Assembly: GCF_042651965.1 (NCBI RefSeq)
Contig: NZ_JBHSDY010000006.1
Span: 124,001-188,000 of the forward strand
Reading direction: 5' to 3'
Source: Castellaniella hirudinis
GTDB lineage: Bacteria; Pseudomonadota; Gammaproteobacteria; Burkholderiales; Burkholderiaceae_B
Length of the DNA stretch: 64,000 nt
The translations under genes and the position numbers were made by a program. Positions 33,656 to 44,900 of the stretch are shown here, in pieces (within the stretch, counting starts at the first letter, position 1; the number at the start of each line of letters is the position of its first letter). The notes under the pieces are model-generated. The model had not been told where the DNA came from and made no database searches. It saw only the letters and a list, made by a program, of their open reading frames with translations.

Positions 33656-34765
33656 TCAAACTCCGGAAGATGAGGAAGAGGATACGGTGCGCCCGGATGC
33701 GGCGGCCGGGTCTTGAAACTGATCCGCCCAGGTCCGCGCCACGTCGAGCATGCGGTTGGCAAAGCCCCATTCGTTGTCGAACCAGATCAGCAGATTGGCA
33801 AAGCGGCCCTGGTTGACCCGGGTCTGGCCCAGATCGACGACGGCCGAGTGCGGATCGTGGTTGAAGTCCACCGAGGCGTGGGGCTGGTCGGCGCAGGCGA
33901 TCAGATCGGGCCGGCGCCGGGCCGCCTCGGTGAACAACGCATTCAGGGCGTCCGGACTGGTGTCCTGGCGCAGGTTCACGGCCAGGTCGATGGCCGAGAC
34001 GTTGAGGATGGGCACCCGCACCGCCTTGGCCTGGATGCGGCCCGCCAGATCGGGCAGCATGCGCTCGATGCCTTGGGCCAGGCCCGTGGCGACCGGCACG
34101 ATGGACTGCATGGCCGAGCGGGTGCGGCGCAGGTCGGTATGGTGATAGCCGTCGATCATGGGCTGATCGTTCATCACCGAATGCAGCGTGGTCAGAAAGG
34201 CGCCGTCCACGCCCAGGCGGCGTTCCAGCAGGTCCAGAATCGGGACGGCGGCGTTGGTCGTGCACGAGGCCGCCGACACGATGCGCTGATCGGCGCGCAA
34301 TTCATCATCATTGATGCCGTGGACGATGGTGCAGTCCACGTCCGCGGCGCTCTTGCCGGGATGAGAGACCAGCACCCGCGGGCAGCCCGCATCCAGAAAG
34401 GCCTGCAGGTGTTCACGCGTCGGGAAGACCCCGGAGCATTCCAGCAGCAGGTCGAATTCCAGTTGGCCCCAGGGGCCATCCGCCGGATCCTTGGCATGAA
34501 AGACGGGGATCACCCGGCCGGCGATCTCCAGGCCGCCCCCGACTTCCCGGACCGTGCCCGGAAAAATGCCGTGGGTCGAGTCGAAGCGCGTCAGGTAGGC
34601 CATGGACTCCAGGTCGGCCGGCTCGTTGATCGCCACGACCTGCAGGCGGTCGCGATAGGGGGATTCCATCAAGGCGCGCAACACGCAACGCCCGATCCGG
34701 CCGTAGCCGTTGATGGCGATGCGCAAGGGATGGGACACGGCGGGTTCGGGGCGGTCGGCAGGCAT
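33656..34765 (-). CDS. epd: erythrose-4-phosphate dehydrogenase (Epd)-type GAPDH homologue
   Basis: The 369-residue protein has an NAD-binding motif INGYGRIGR at about residues 18-26, catalytic Cys168 in SAASCTTN and His195 in TTLHSVMND. Residues beyond the active site follow E. coli Epd closely (MIDGYHHTDLRRTRSAMQSI, VSIDFNHD-like SVDFNHDPHSAVVD, NEWGFANRMLD) rather than glycolytic GapA. Epd makes 4-phosphoerythronate for pyridoxal phosphate synthesis. The start at 34765 is preferred since the frame opens earlier only by non-conserved residues. It lies between a 2-hydroxyacid dehydrogenase gene (22 bases upstream) and fumC. A gapdh of glycolysis is the alternative. Confidence 0.8.
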   Translation of the reverse strand: MPADRPEPAVSHPLRIAINGYGRIGRCVLRALMESPYRDRLQVVAINEPADLESMAYLTRFDSTHGIFPGTVREVGGGLEIAGRVIPVFHAKDPADGPWGQLEFDLLLECSGVFPTREHLQAFLDAGCPRVLVSHPGKSAADVDCTIVHGINDDELRADQRIVSAASCTTNAAVPILDLLERRLGVDGAFLTTLHSVMNDQPMIDGYHHTDLRRTRSAMQSIVPVATGLAQGIERMLPDLAGRIQAKAVRVPILNVSAIDLAVNLRQDTSPDALNALFTEAARRRPDLIACADQPHASVDFNHDPHSAVVDLGQTRVNQGRFANLLIWFDNEWGFANRMLDVARTWADQFQDPAAASGRTVSSSSSSGV

Positions 34766-34787
34766 GGAAGCAGGATCGGGAAGAAAA

Positions 34788-35768
34788 TCAGCGCGCGGCA
34801 CGGAAGCCGGCCACCACGTTGCGGGGGTCGTCGCGCAAGAAGGCATCGATGTTGTCGCGCACCTGGCGGATCATCGCCCGGATGGCGGCGTCGCTGCTCC
34901 AGGCCATGTGCGGGGTCAGGATGAAATTCGGCAGGTCCAGCAGCCGCATCAGCGGATGGTCCGGCGCAGGCGGTTCCTGGGAGGCCACGTCGAAACCCGC
35001 GCCGCTGATCTGGCCGGAACGCAGCGCGTGCTCCAGCGCGTATTCGTCCACCAGCCCGCCGCGCGCAGTATTGACCAGCAGCGGCTTGCGTTCCATCAGG
35101 GCGAATTCGGCCGCGCCGATCATGCCCCGGGTCTGGGCGTTCAAGGGGCAATGCAGGCTGATCACGTCACTGGTGCGCAGGACGTGGTTGAAATCGGTGT
35201 AGTCGCTGGTGGGTTCATTGGCATCCCGCCGCGCGGCAAACTGGACCTTCATATCAAAGGCGCGCGCGATCTCGGCCACCGCTTCTCCCAGCGCGCCCCG
35301 GCCTATGATGCCCAGGGTCGAGCCGGCCAGGTCGCGCACCGGGAAATCAAAGTAGCAGAACTGGCCGCTGGCCTGCCAACGGCCGTCCTGCACCGATTGG
35401 CGGTAAGCCAGCAGATTGCGCTGCAAGGCCAGCATCAAGGCAAACGTATGTTCTGGCACGGCATGCACGGCATAGTCGCGCACGTTGGACACGATGATGC
35501 CATGCTGGTCGCAGGCATCCAGATCGACGTTATCCGTGCCGGTGGCGGTGATGGCGATCATCTTCAGGCGCGGCGCCTGGCCGATCGCATCGGCGGCCAG
35601 CGGGACTTTATTGACGATGACGATATCGGCGTCCCGGATGCGTTCGGCCACCTGTTCAGGCGCCGTACGCGGGTACGTGACCAATTCGTGGGGGGCCTCC
35701 GGGCCGGTAAAAGCCTCCGTCGCGGGCAGAGAGTCCCGGTCCAGGAAAACGATACGCAGGGTGTCCAT
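34788..35768 (-). CDS. D-2-hydroxyacid dehydrogenase (glycerate dehydrogenase type)
   Basis: The 326-residue enzyme has the split catalytic/NAD domain plan of the family. The nucleotide-binding turn GIIGRGALG is near residue 150; the catalytic Arg lies in VNTARGGLVDE, and the catalytic His in LTPHMAWSS. It resembles hydroxypyruvate reductase/glycerate dehydrogenase. The adjacent epd gene raises the possibility that it instead oxidises 4-phosphoerythronate, as PdxB does, but it lacks PdxB's extra C-terminal dimerisation domain. The ATG at 35768 follows a GAGG ribosome site. Confidence 0.85.
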   Translation of the reverse strand: MDTLRIVFLDRDSLPATEAFTGPEAPHELVTYPRTAPEQVAERIRDADIVIVNKVPLAADAIGQAPRLKMIAITATGTDNVDLDACDQHGIIVSNVRDYAVHAVPEHTFALMLALQRNLLAYRQSVQDGRWQASGQFCYFDFPVRDLAGSTLGIIGRGALGEAVAEIARAFDMKVQFAARRDANEPTSDYTDFNHVLRTSDVISLHCPLNAQTRGMIGAAEFALMERKPLLVNTARGGLVDEYALEHALRSGQISGAGFDVASQEPPAPDHPLMRLLDLPNFILTPHMAWSSDAAIRAMIRQVRDNIDAFLRDDPRNVVAGFRAAR

Positions 35769-35867
35769 TGAACGAGCCTCATCGAAAGACAGCATCAGCC
35801 CGGATAGTCTACCGCACGACAGGTGGTGGTATAACTCTGGACGCCCCTTCCCCACTCTGGAAATGCA

Positions 35868-36479
35868 ATGAAACTCTATTATTTCCCCGGCGCCTGCCCC
35901 CTGGCCAGCCACATTGTCCTCGAATGGATCGGCAAGCCCTACGAAACCGTGCTGCTGACCCGCGAACAGACCAAGGAAGCCGACTACCTGGCGCTGAATC
36001 CGACCGGCGCCGTCCCCACCCTGGTGGACGGCGACTTCGTCCTGACCCAGAGCGCCGCCATCCTGAACTATCTGGCCGAGCTCAATCCCCAGGCCGGCCT
36101 GCTGGGCGACACCGCCCGCGAGCGCGCGGAAACCCACCGCTGGCTGGGCCTGTGCAATTCCGATCTGCACAAGACCTTTTCCCTGGTCTTCGGCCCGACC
36201 TATTACACCAATGGCGACGCGGCCCTGGGCAAGATCGTGGCGGACAAGGCGATCGAAAAGCTGGCAAGCCTGTTCGCCATCATCAACGACCGCCTGCGCG
36301 ATCACGACTGGCTGAGCGGCAAGCGCTCGGTGGCCGACGCCTACCTGTTCGTGCTTCTGCTGTGGGCGGACGCGAAGCAGGTCCCGCTGGCGGGTCTGGA
36401 TGCGCTGCGCGCATTCCAGGCGCGCATGCGCACCGACGCCGGCGTCCAGGCCGCCATGAAGGCGCAGAACCTGATCTGA
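35868..36479 (+). CDS. glutathione S-transferase (beta class type)
   Basis: The 203-residue protein has the N-terminal thioredoxin-like half of a GST (MKLYYFPGACPLASHIVLEW), with Cys10 at the place used by bacterial beta-class enzymes, and the glutathione-binding segment LNPTGAVPTLV...LTQSAAILNYL. The helical C-terminal half follows from about residue 85. It is divergent from the hydroxyacid dehydrogenase gene and has its own terminator region facing livF. The substrate is unknown. Confidence 0.9.
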   Translation: MKLYYFPGACPLASHIVLEWIGKPYETVLLTREQTKEADYLALNPTGAVPTLVDGDFVLTQSAAILNYLAELNPQAGLLGDTARERAETHRWLGLCNSDLHKTFSLVFGPTYYTNGDAALGKIVADKAIEKLASLFAIINDRLRDHDWLSGKRSVADAYLFVLLLWADAKQVPLAGLDALRAFQARMRTDAGVQAAMKAQNLI

Positions 36480-36494
36480 AGCAGGACCGTCTTC

Positions 36495-36530
36495 AAAAAC
36501 AATCGGCCCCGTCTTCCAGCGGGGCCGATT
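36495..36530 (-). terminator. terminator of the livKHMGF operon
   Basis: An 11-base perfect stem (AATCGGCCCCG / CGGGGCCGATT) with an 8-base loop is followed on the minus strand by GTTTTTG. It lies between the converging GST and livF genes and could also stop GST transcription. Confidence 0.85.
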
Positions 36531-36568
36531 GCCGTCTGACGCGATACCGCGTGACGCCTAAAATCGCC

Positions 36569-37272
36569 TCAGGCGCCGAGATACGCCTTGCGGACCTCAT
36601 CGTTGGTGAGCAGATTGGCGCCGGTGTCGGCCAGCACGACCTTGCCGGTTTCCAGGACATAGCCCCGGTCGGCCACCTGCAGCGCCTTGTTGGCGTTCTG
36701 CTCGACCAGGAACACCGTCACGCCTTCTTCGCGGATGGTGCGGATGATGTCGAAGATCTGCGCAATGATCAGCGGCGCCAGGCCCAGGGTGGGCTCGTCC
36801 AGCAACAGCAGCTTGGGACGCGTCATCAGCGCCCGGCCGATGGCGAGCATCTGTTGCTCGCCGCCGGACATGGTGCCGGCGCGCTGGTTGGCGCGTTCAC
36901 GCAGGCGCGGGAACAGGTCGAAGACGTGTTCCATGCCTTCCTCGGTCTGGGTACGGTCCAGGAAGAAGGCTCCCATGTTCAGGTTTTCAGCCACCGTCAG
37001 GTCGGGAAACACGCGCCGGCCTTCCGGCGAGATGGCGATCCCGCGCTGCATGATGACGTGCGTGGGTTCCTGGGTGATGTCCTGATCCAGGAAGGTGATC
37101 TTGCCCGCGCGGGCGCGCGGATTGCCGCAGACCGACATGAGCAGCGTGGTCTTGCCGGCGCCGTTGGCGCCGATCAGGGTGACGATTTCCCCCTGGTTGA
37201 CCTCCACGGATACCTCGTTCAGGGCCTGGATGGCCCCGTAGAACGTGCTGACGTTTTCGAGCTTGAGCACGG

Positions 37273-37276
<4 letters not shown>
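36569..37276 (-). CDS. livF: branched-chain amino acid ABC transporter ATPase LivF
   Basis: The 235-residue ATPase has Walker A GANGAGKTT (about residues 37-45), signature MSGGEQQM and Walker B LLLDEPTLGLAP, all in the LivF form. The start at 37276 (MTVLKLENVSTFYG) overlaps the livG stop (ATGA); an earlier in-frame opening reads through livG and is not coding. It is the last gene of livKHMGF. Confidence 0.94.
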
Positions 37277-38033
<757 letters not shown>

Positions 38034-38037
<4 letters not shown>

Positions 38038-39269
38038 GATTCCAATTCCACTTGCGGACGTTTCACCGGCAGCAGGCCCTGCGGGCGCCAGACCATCATG
38101 ACGACCATGACCAGGCCGAAGATCAGCATGCGATATTCGGCGAATTCGCGGGCGATCTCGGGGATGACGGTCAGCAGCACGGCGGCCAGGATGACCCCCA
38201 GTTGCGAGCCCATGCCGCCCAGCACGACGATGGCCAGGATCAGCGCCGATTCGATGAAGGTGAAGGATTCCGGATTGACCAGGCCTTGGCGCGCGGCGAA
38301 GAACGCCCCGCCAAAGCCGGCGAACATGGCGCCCATGGTAAAGGCCGAGAGCTTGATGTTGCGCGGGTTCAGACCCAGCGAACGGCAGGCGATCTCGTCT
38401 TCGCGCAGGGCTTCCCAGGCACGGCCGATCGGCATGCGGATCAGGCGGCTGGTGAAATACAGGGTGAACAACACCAGCACCAGCGCCATCAGGTACAGGT
38501 AGATCACCACGTCCTGGCTGTTGAAGGACCAGCCCATCAGTTCATGGAAGGTCGGCGTGCCGTCCACCGAGCGGCGCACCATCTGGTAGCCGAAGAAGGA
38601 CGGCTTGGGGATCCCCGAGATGCCGTCCGGACCGCCGGTGAAGCTGGTCAGGTTGATGAGCAGCAAACGGATGATTTCACCAAAGCCCAGCGTCACGATG
38701 GCCAGATAGTCGCCTCGCAGCCGCAGCACCGGAAAGCCCAGGATGAAGCCGAAGAAGGCCGACATCAGGCCGGCGAACGGCAAGGCTTCCCAGAAACCCC
38801 AACCCGCCCAGTGGTACAGCAGCGCGTAGGTATAGGCGCCCACGGCGTAGAAGCCGACGAAGCCCAGGTCCAGCAGGCCGGCGAAGCCCACCACGATGTT
38901 CAGGCCCAGACCCAGCATCACGTAGATCAGCACCAGCGTGGCGATGTCCACCTGCGCACGGCCGGTGAAGAACGGCCAGACCAGCGCGAACAGGACCAGC
39001 ACCAGGATCGCCCGATGACGGAACGTGTCGGTGATGGCGGGGATGCGGAAACGCGAAGGGGCGGCGACCTTTCCGGCCCGGTGCTGACGCCATACGGCGT
39101 TCAGGATGTGGAACACGAAGACCGCCAGCATGCCGCCGAGGATCATCTTCCAATCGGGTTGCAGATAGGTTTCCTGGCCGCGGCGCAGGATCTGCAGGCC
39201 ATACACGGGGGCAATGATCACCCCTGCCAGCAGCGAGGCAATCGCTGCATTCTTGAGATACTGATTCAT
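38034..39269 (-). CDS. livM: branched-chain amino acid ABC transporter permease LivM
   Basis: This 411-residue permease has an N-terminal extension of about 85 residues with two extra membrane segments before the usual LivM core, which begins at RHRAILVLVLFALVWPF. Family marks are GLGLNIVVGFAGLLDLGFVGFYAVGAY and GEIIRLLLINLTSFTGGPDGI. E. coli LivM has a similarly extended N-terminus. The livG gene overlaps its end by 4 bases; livH ends 1 base before it. Confidence 0.93.
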
Positions 39270-39270
39270 A

Positions 39271-40200
<930 letters not shown>

Positions 40201-40262
40201 AATGTCGAGGGGGGAGTAAGACGAAAAGACGGCCGGGCGGCGAACGCCCGGAAGAATCGCAG

Positions 40263-40286
40263 CGGCCCCGGCGCGAGCCGGGGCCG
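40263..40286 (-). other. strong hairpin between livK and livH
   Basis: A 10-base perfect stem (CGGCCCCGGC / GCCGGGGCCG) with loop GCGA lies within the 96-base gap. It lacks a T run and probably acts as a partial terminator or mRNA stabiliser, giving more binding protein than permease. Confidence 0.7.
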
Positions 40287-40296
40287 ACCGAGCCGG

Positions 40297-41415
40297 TTAG
40301 GGCTGGATCTGGGTCAGGTTGCCGTTGGCATCCCAGCGGAAGACCGCGAACTCGAAGTGCTTGAGGTCACCCTTCGCATCATAGTCGACCTTGCCGATGG
40401 CGGTGTCGAAGCTGTTGCTGTGCATGTAGTCGGCGACCTTGGCCGGATCGGTACCGACCGCGTTGATGCTGTCGGCCAGCACCTGCATGGCCGCATAGGC
40501 GGTCATGGTGAAGGCGCCGTCGGGGCTGCGCTGATATTTCTTGAACTGTTCGAGAATCTGCTCGTTGCCCTTGCGCTTGGTGAAGTCGGCCGGCAGCGTC
40601 ACCAGCAGCTTGTCCACGGCCGGACCCGCGATGGCGGCGAGATCCTTGTTGGCCACGCCTTCGGGACCCATGAACTGGGTTTCCAGGCCTTGTTCACGCG
40701 CCTGGCGCAGCAGCAGGCCCAGTTCGGGGTGGTAGCCGCCGAAGTAGATCAGGTCGGGACCCAAAGCCTTCAGCTTGGAGATGACGGCGGAATAATCGCT
40801 GTCGCCGACGTTGATGCCTTCGAACATGGCGATGTTCACACCGTCTTTTTCCAGGGCCTTCTGGACCTGGGTGGCCACGCCGTTGCCGTAGGTCTGCTTG
40901 TCGTGCAGGATGGCGACCTTTTTGGGCTTGAGCTGCTGGGCGATGTAGCCGGCGGCGAAGGGGCCCTGCTGGTCGTCGCGACCAATGGTGCGGAAGAAAA
41001 AGTGCGGCTTGATCGTGTCGGTGACCAGCGGGGACGTGGCGCCCGGGGTGATGGCGACGATGCCTTCTTGTTCGTAGACGTTCACGGCCGGGACGGTGGT
41101 GCCCGAGCAGGCATGGGCGACCGCAAACTTGGCACCGGCGTTGACCACGCGGTTGGCGGCCGGGACGGCCTGTTTGGGTTCGCAGCCGTCGTCGATCAGC
41201 AGAGGCTCGATCTTCATGCCCTTGATGCCGCCGGCTTCGTTCATGGCATCAATGGCCGTCAAGGCGCCCGCCTGGATCTGATCGCCATACTGGGTATTGG
41301 GGCCAGTCATCGGCTGCGGAATGCCGATCTTGAGGGTATCGGCATGGGCACCGGCAGCCAGAGCCAGGGCTCCGAACGCGAGGATGCAGGGGGTGATGCG
41401 CAGTTTGAACTTCAT
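40297..41415 (-). CDS. livK: branched-chain amino acid-binding protein
   Basis: The 372-residue protein has a signal peptide ending GAHA (about residue 25) and a Peripla_BP_6 domain. Marks are LKIGIPQPMTGPNTQYGDQIQAGAL, IDDGCEPKQAVPAANRVV and TIGRDDQQGP. The start at 41415 has a GGAG ribosome site; an upstream ATG adds 25 unconserved residues. It is the first gene of livKHMGF. A clear paralogue lies at 46935-48056; which one is LivJ- and which LivK-like cannot be told by reading. Confidence 0.93.
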   Translation of the reverse strand: MKFKLRITPCILAFGALALAAGAHADTLKIGIPQPMTGPNTQYGDQIQAGALTAIDAMNEAGGIKGMKIEPLLIDDGCEPKQAVPAANRVVNAGAKFAVAHACSGTTVPAVNVYEQEGIVAITPGATSPLVTDTIKPHFFFRTIGRDDQQGPFAAGYIAQQLKPKKVAILHDKQTYGNGVATQVQKALEKDGVNIAMFEGINVGDSDYSAVISKLKALGPDLIYFGGYHPELGLLLRQAREQGLETQFMGPEGVANKDLAAIAGPAVDKLLVTLPADFTKRKGNEQILEQFKKYQRSPDGAFTMTAYAAMQVLADSINAVGTDPAKVADYMHSNSFDTAIGKVDYDAKGDLKHFEFAVFRWDANGNLTQIQP

Positions 41416-41620
41416 TCGATAGTCTCCGGTAGAGGCGCCAGCGGCAATATCTCGGTATCCCGGTTTGGGACCGAAGCCAGGGAGCGCCAAGCCTTGGTTT
41501 TGCTTCCGCCCTGAGCGGCAGGCGTATTCTGAAGGTTCACCCCCCGGAGTGTCACTACGGTTAATCCCTTATGACCGAACGTGACCGCGAGGTGCGCCCC
41601 CGGGCCTGAACGCCTTGCCT

Positions 41621-42454
41621 TCAGGCGGAGAACTCGCGCGCCAGTGCGCCGGCCCGGCGTGCGGCGGCGTCCACCGCTTCGCGCATGATGTCGGGCAGGC
41701 CGCGATCCTGGAAGACCGCCAGCGCCGCTGCGGTGGTGCCGCCCTTGGACGTCACCCGATCGCGCAAGACCGCGGGCGAATCCGGCGACAGCGCCGCCAA
41801 CTGAGTTGCGCCATGGAAGGTGCCCAGCGCCAGTTGACGCGACTGCTCCGGCGTCAGGCCCTGTTCGATGCCGGCCGCGATCAGGGCTTCCAGGAACAGG
41901 AAGACATAGGCGGGACCGCTGCCGGACACCGCCGTGACGGCGTCGATGGCGGCATCGTCGTCCACCCAGATGACCTCGCCGACGGCGCGCAGCAGTTCCT
42001 CGGCCAAGGCGCGATCGGACGCATCCACGCCGGACAGGGCTGCCATGCCCGTCATGCCGCAGGCAATCAGTGCGGGCGTGTTGGGCATGCAGCGCACGAT
42101 CCGGGCGTAGGGCTGCCCGTCGGCGCCCAGCCAGCGCGCGAGCGCCTCGCCGGGAATGCCGGCTGCGATGCTGATGATCAGGGTATCGGGACGCAGCCAG
42201 GGGCGGCATTGGCGCACGACTTCGGCCATGACCTGGGGCTTGACGGCAAAGAACCAGACGCGGCACTCGGCCAGGCGCGCATCGGGCGCCGCCGCCGTGG
42301 TGGTGCCCAGCGCATCCCAGCGCGCCCGGACGGCTTCGCCCGGGTCGATGACGTGGACATTGCCGGCGGCGCAACGCCGGCCGATCAGGCCGCTGGCCAG
42401 GGCGTTGGCCATATTGCCGCCGCCGATGAGCGCGAGAGAAAGTTCGGTTTTCAT
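41621..42454 (-). CDS. proC: pyrroline-5-carboxylate reductase
   Basis: This 277-residue enzyme makes proline from pyrroline-5-carboxylate with NAD(P)H. The cofactor motif IGGGNMANALASGL is at about residues 9-22, and the C-terminal signature DRVTSKGGTTAAALAVFQDRGL is complete. The start at 42454 is chosen since MKTELSLALIGGG is the expected beginning; the frame extends 24 residues further upstream without similarity. It is divergent from the ugp operon, and the 205-base gap after it holds the livK promoter. Confidence 0.95.
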   Translation of the reverse strand: MKTELSLALIGGGNMANALASGLIGRRCAAGNVHVIDPGEAVRARWDALGTTTAAAPDARLAECRVWFFAVKPQVMAEVVRQCRPWLRPDTLIISIAAGIPGEALARWLGADGQPYARIVRCMPNTPALIACGMTGMAALSGVDASDRALAEELLRAVGEVIWVDDDAAIDAVTAVSGSGPAYVFLFLEALIAAGIEQGLTPEQSRQLALGTFHGATQLAALSPDSPAVLRDRVTSKGGTTAAALAVFQDRGLPDIMREAVDAAARRAGALAREFSA

Positions 42455-42566
42455 GACCTGGCATTGTACGGACAAGCGCTGCGGCATAGAAGGCCTTGCA
42501 CGAGTCATCAGAAAAGAAACGGACAAGAAACGAAAAGAAAAGCAAGGAAATCAGGGATTGCCAAAG

Positions 42567-42600
42567 CTGTCATAAGCTGATCACAATGAGCCCCTAGAAT
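42567..42600 (+). promoter_or_regulatory. Pho-box-like promoter of the ugp operon
   Basis: CTGTCAT (42567-42573) is followed by CTGATCA (42577-42583), an approximate pair of PhoB half-sites (10-base rather than 11-base period). A TAGAAT -10 hexamer lies at 42595-42600, about 10 bases downstream, as expected when a Pho box replaces the -35. The ugpB start is 56 bases further on. Confidence 0.5.
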
Positions 42601-42655
42601 CCCCTTCCGCCGCCCCTGCGGACAGGACCAGGGGGCACAATCACTGGAGACCACC

Positions 42656-43966
42656 ATGGCTTTTTCCTTGCTCCGCACGACCGCGCTGACTGCCTTGCTG
42701 ACCAGCGCCGGCCTGGCCCAGGCTGCGACTGACGTCACGTTCTGGCACTCGATGGAAGGCCCGCTGGGCGAACGCGTCGCCCAGCTCGCGCAGGACTTCA
42801 ATGCCAGCCAGTCCGACTACGTCGTGCATGCCGTCTACAAGGGCAATTACGGCGAATCCATGAACGCGGGGATCGCCGCCTTCCGCGCAGGCAACGCGCC
42901 AGACATTCTGCAGGTCTTCGAGGTCGGCACGGCCACCATGATGTATGCCAAGGGCGCCGTCAAGCCCGTGCAGGCGCTGTCCGAATCCGTCGGCAACCCC
43001 ATCGATCCCTCCGCCTTCCTGGGCGCCGTGGCGGGCTATTACTCGTCCCCGGACGGCAAGCTGGTCTCCATGCCCTTCAACAGCTCCACGCCGGTGCTGT
43101 ACTACAACAAGGACGCCTTCGAAAAGGCCGGCCTGGATCCCAACACCCCGCCCAAGACCTGGCCCGAAGTCGCGGCCGCCGCCAAAAAACTGCGCGCCGC
43201 CGGCATGGAATGCGGCTATTCCTCGGCCTGGCCGTCCTGGATCCTGCTGGAAAACTTCGCCGCCTGGCACAACGTGCCCTATGCCAGCCTGGACAACGGC
43301 TTCGGCGGCCTGGACGCCCGCCTGCAATTGGACAGCCCGCTGTTCCGCAAGCACCTGAATTTCCTGACCGATATGGCCAAGGCCGGTGAATTCACCTACG
43401 GCGGACGCGGCGATGCGGGCAACGCCCTGTTCACCTCGGGCAAGTGCGGCATGTACACAGGTTCCAGCGGCATGCGCGCCTCCATCATCAAGACCGGCGG
43501 CTTCGCTTTCGGCACCAGCACCCTGCCCTACTATCCCGACGTGCCCGGCGCCCCCCAGAACTCCATCATCGGCGGCGCTTCGCTGTGGGTGTTCTCCGGC
43601 AAGTCCGACGACACCTACAAGGGCGTGGTGCAATTCTTCAAGTTCCTGTCCAACCCCGAGCAGGCCGCCGCCTGGCACCAGGGCACCGGCTACGTGCCCG
43701 TCACCAAGGCCGGCTACGAGGCCACCAAGGCCTCCGGTTTCTACGACAAGAACCCGGGCACGGAAATCGCGGTCAAGCAGCTCGACGCGACCACCACCGC
43801 CAACTCGCGCGGCATCCGGCTGGGCTATCTGCCGCAGATCCGCGACATCGAGGACAGCACCATGGAACAGATCTTCGCCGGCAAGACCAGCCCCGAAGAC
43901 GGCCTGAAGAAGATGAACGCCGAGGGCAACGTACTGCTCGAACGCTTCCAGAAGAACGTCAAGTAG
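42656..43966 (+). CDS. ugpB: glycerol-3-phosphate-binding protein UgpB
   Basis: The 436-residue periplasmic protein has a signal peptide ending AQAA (about residue 23), then the UgpB line TDVTFWHSMEGPLGERV. NYGESMNAGIAAFRAGNAPDILQVFEVGTATMM and MPFNSSTPVLYYNKDAF are typical of glycerol-3-phosphate binders. It opens the ugpBAEC operon and would scavenge glycerol-3-phosphate or its diesters when phosphate is scarce. ugpA starts 19 bases after its stop. Confidence 0.94.
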   Translation: MAFSLLRTTALTALLTSAGLAQAATDVTFWHSMEGPLGERVAQLAQDFNASQSDYVVHAVYKGNYGESMNAGIAAFRAGNAPDILQVFEVGTATMMYAKGAVKPVQALSESVGNPIDPSAFLGAVAGYYSSPDGKLVSMPFNSSTPVLYYNKDAFEKAGLDPNTPPKTWPEVAAAAKKLRAAGMECGYSSAWPSWILLENFAAWHNVPYASLDNGFGGLDARLQLDSPLFRKHLNFLTDMAKAGEFTYGGRGDAGNALFTSGKCGMYTGSSGMRASIIKTGGFAFGTSTLPYYPDVPGAPQNSIIGGASLWVFSGKSDDTYKGVVQFFKFLSNPEQAAAWHQGTGYVPVTKAGYEATKASGFYDKNPGTEIAVKQLDATTTANSRGIRLGYLPQIRDIEDSTMEQIFAGKTSPEDGLKKMNAEGNVLLERFQKNVK

Positions 43967-43985
43967 GTCCGGGCACGCCGCCTCC

Positions 43986-44867
43986 ATGGAAAAACGCGTC
44001 GTCTTCCGCCACCGCAGCCTGCCCTGGCTGCTGCTGGCGCCGCAACTGGCCATCACGCTGGTGTTCTTCTTCTGGCCGGCGGGCCAGGCCCTGTGGCAGG
44101 CTTTCCGCCTGGAAGACCCCTTCGGCCTGTCCTCGCAGTTCGCGGGCCTGGACAACTTCGCGGACCTGTTCGCCAGCGCCGACTACCTGAGCTCGTTTCG
44201 CACCACGCTCGGGTTTTCGGCGCTGGTGGCCTTCGGCGGGCTGGCGATCTCGCTATTGCTGGCCGTGATGGCCGATCGCGTGGTGCGCGGCGCCGGTTTG
44301 TACAAGACCCTGCTGATCTGGCCCTATGCGGTCGCAGCAGCGGTCGCCGGGGTGCTGTGGCTGTTCCTGTTCTCGCCCTCGGTCGGCATCCTGGCGGTCT
44401 ATCTGGCGCAGATCGGCTTCAACTGGAACCCCCGACTGGACGGCAACGACGCTCTGGCGCTGGTGGTGTTCGCCTCGATCTGGAAACAGGTGTCCTATAA
44501 CTTCCTGTTCTTCCTGGCCGGGCTGCAGTCCATTCCCCGCTCGTTGATCGAGGCCGCCGCCATCGACGGCGCGGGGCCTGTCCGGCGCTTCCGCACCATC
44601 GTCTTTCCGCTGCTCTCGCCCACGACGTTTTTCCTGCTGGTGATCAATTTCATCTATGCCTTCTTCGATACCTTCGCGGTCATCGACGTGGTCACGCAGG
44701 GCGGGCCGGGGCATGCCACCGACATCCTGGTCTACAAGGTCTACAACGCCGGCTTCAAGGGCCTGGACCTGGGCGCGTCTGCCGCCCAATCGGTGATCCT
44801 GATGCTGATCGTGATCGGCCTGACGGCCTTGCAGTTCCGCTACGTCGACCGCAAGGTGAACTACTGA
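43986..44867 (+). CDS. ugpA: glycerol-3-phosphate ABC transporter permease UgpA
   Basis: The 293-residue permease has six membrane segments, the first at about residues 12-32 (LLLAPQLAITLVFFFWPAGQ). The EAA loop is LIEAAAIDGAGPVRRFRTIVFPLLSP. The line LWQAFRLEDPFGLSSQFAGLDNF is a strong UgpA mark. It is 19 bases downstream of ugpB and is followed by ugpE after 33 bases. Confidence 0.94.
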   Translation: MEKRVVFRHRSLPWLLLAPQLAITLVFFFWPAGQALWQAFRLEDPFGLSSQFAGLDNFADLFASADYLSSFRTTLGFSALVAFGGLAISLLLAVMADRVVRGAGLYKTLLIWPYAVAAAVAGVLWLFLFSPSVGILAVYLAQIGFNWNPRLDGNDALALVVFASIWKQVSYNFLFFLAGLQSIPRSLIEAAAIDGAGPVRRFRTIVFPLLSPTTFFLLVINFIYAFFDTFAVIDVVTQGGPGHATDILVYKVYNAGFKGLDLGASAAQSVILMLIVIGLTALQFRYVDRKVNY

Positions 44868-44900
44868 TGCCGACCGCTCCCCACCTTCCCGGAGACGCCC

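Noticed and set aside
33656..34765. Call as glycolytic GAPDH (gapA)
   Set aside because: The residues after the catalytic Cys and the HSVMND...YHHTDLRRTRSAMQSI and SVDFNHDPHSAVVD blocks fit Epd better, though the families are close and the call stays below certainty.
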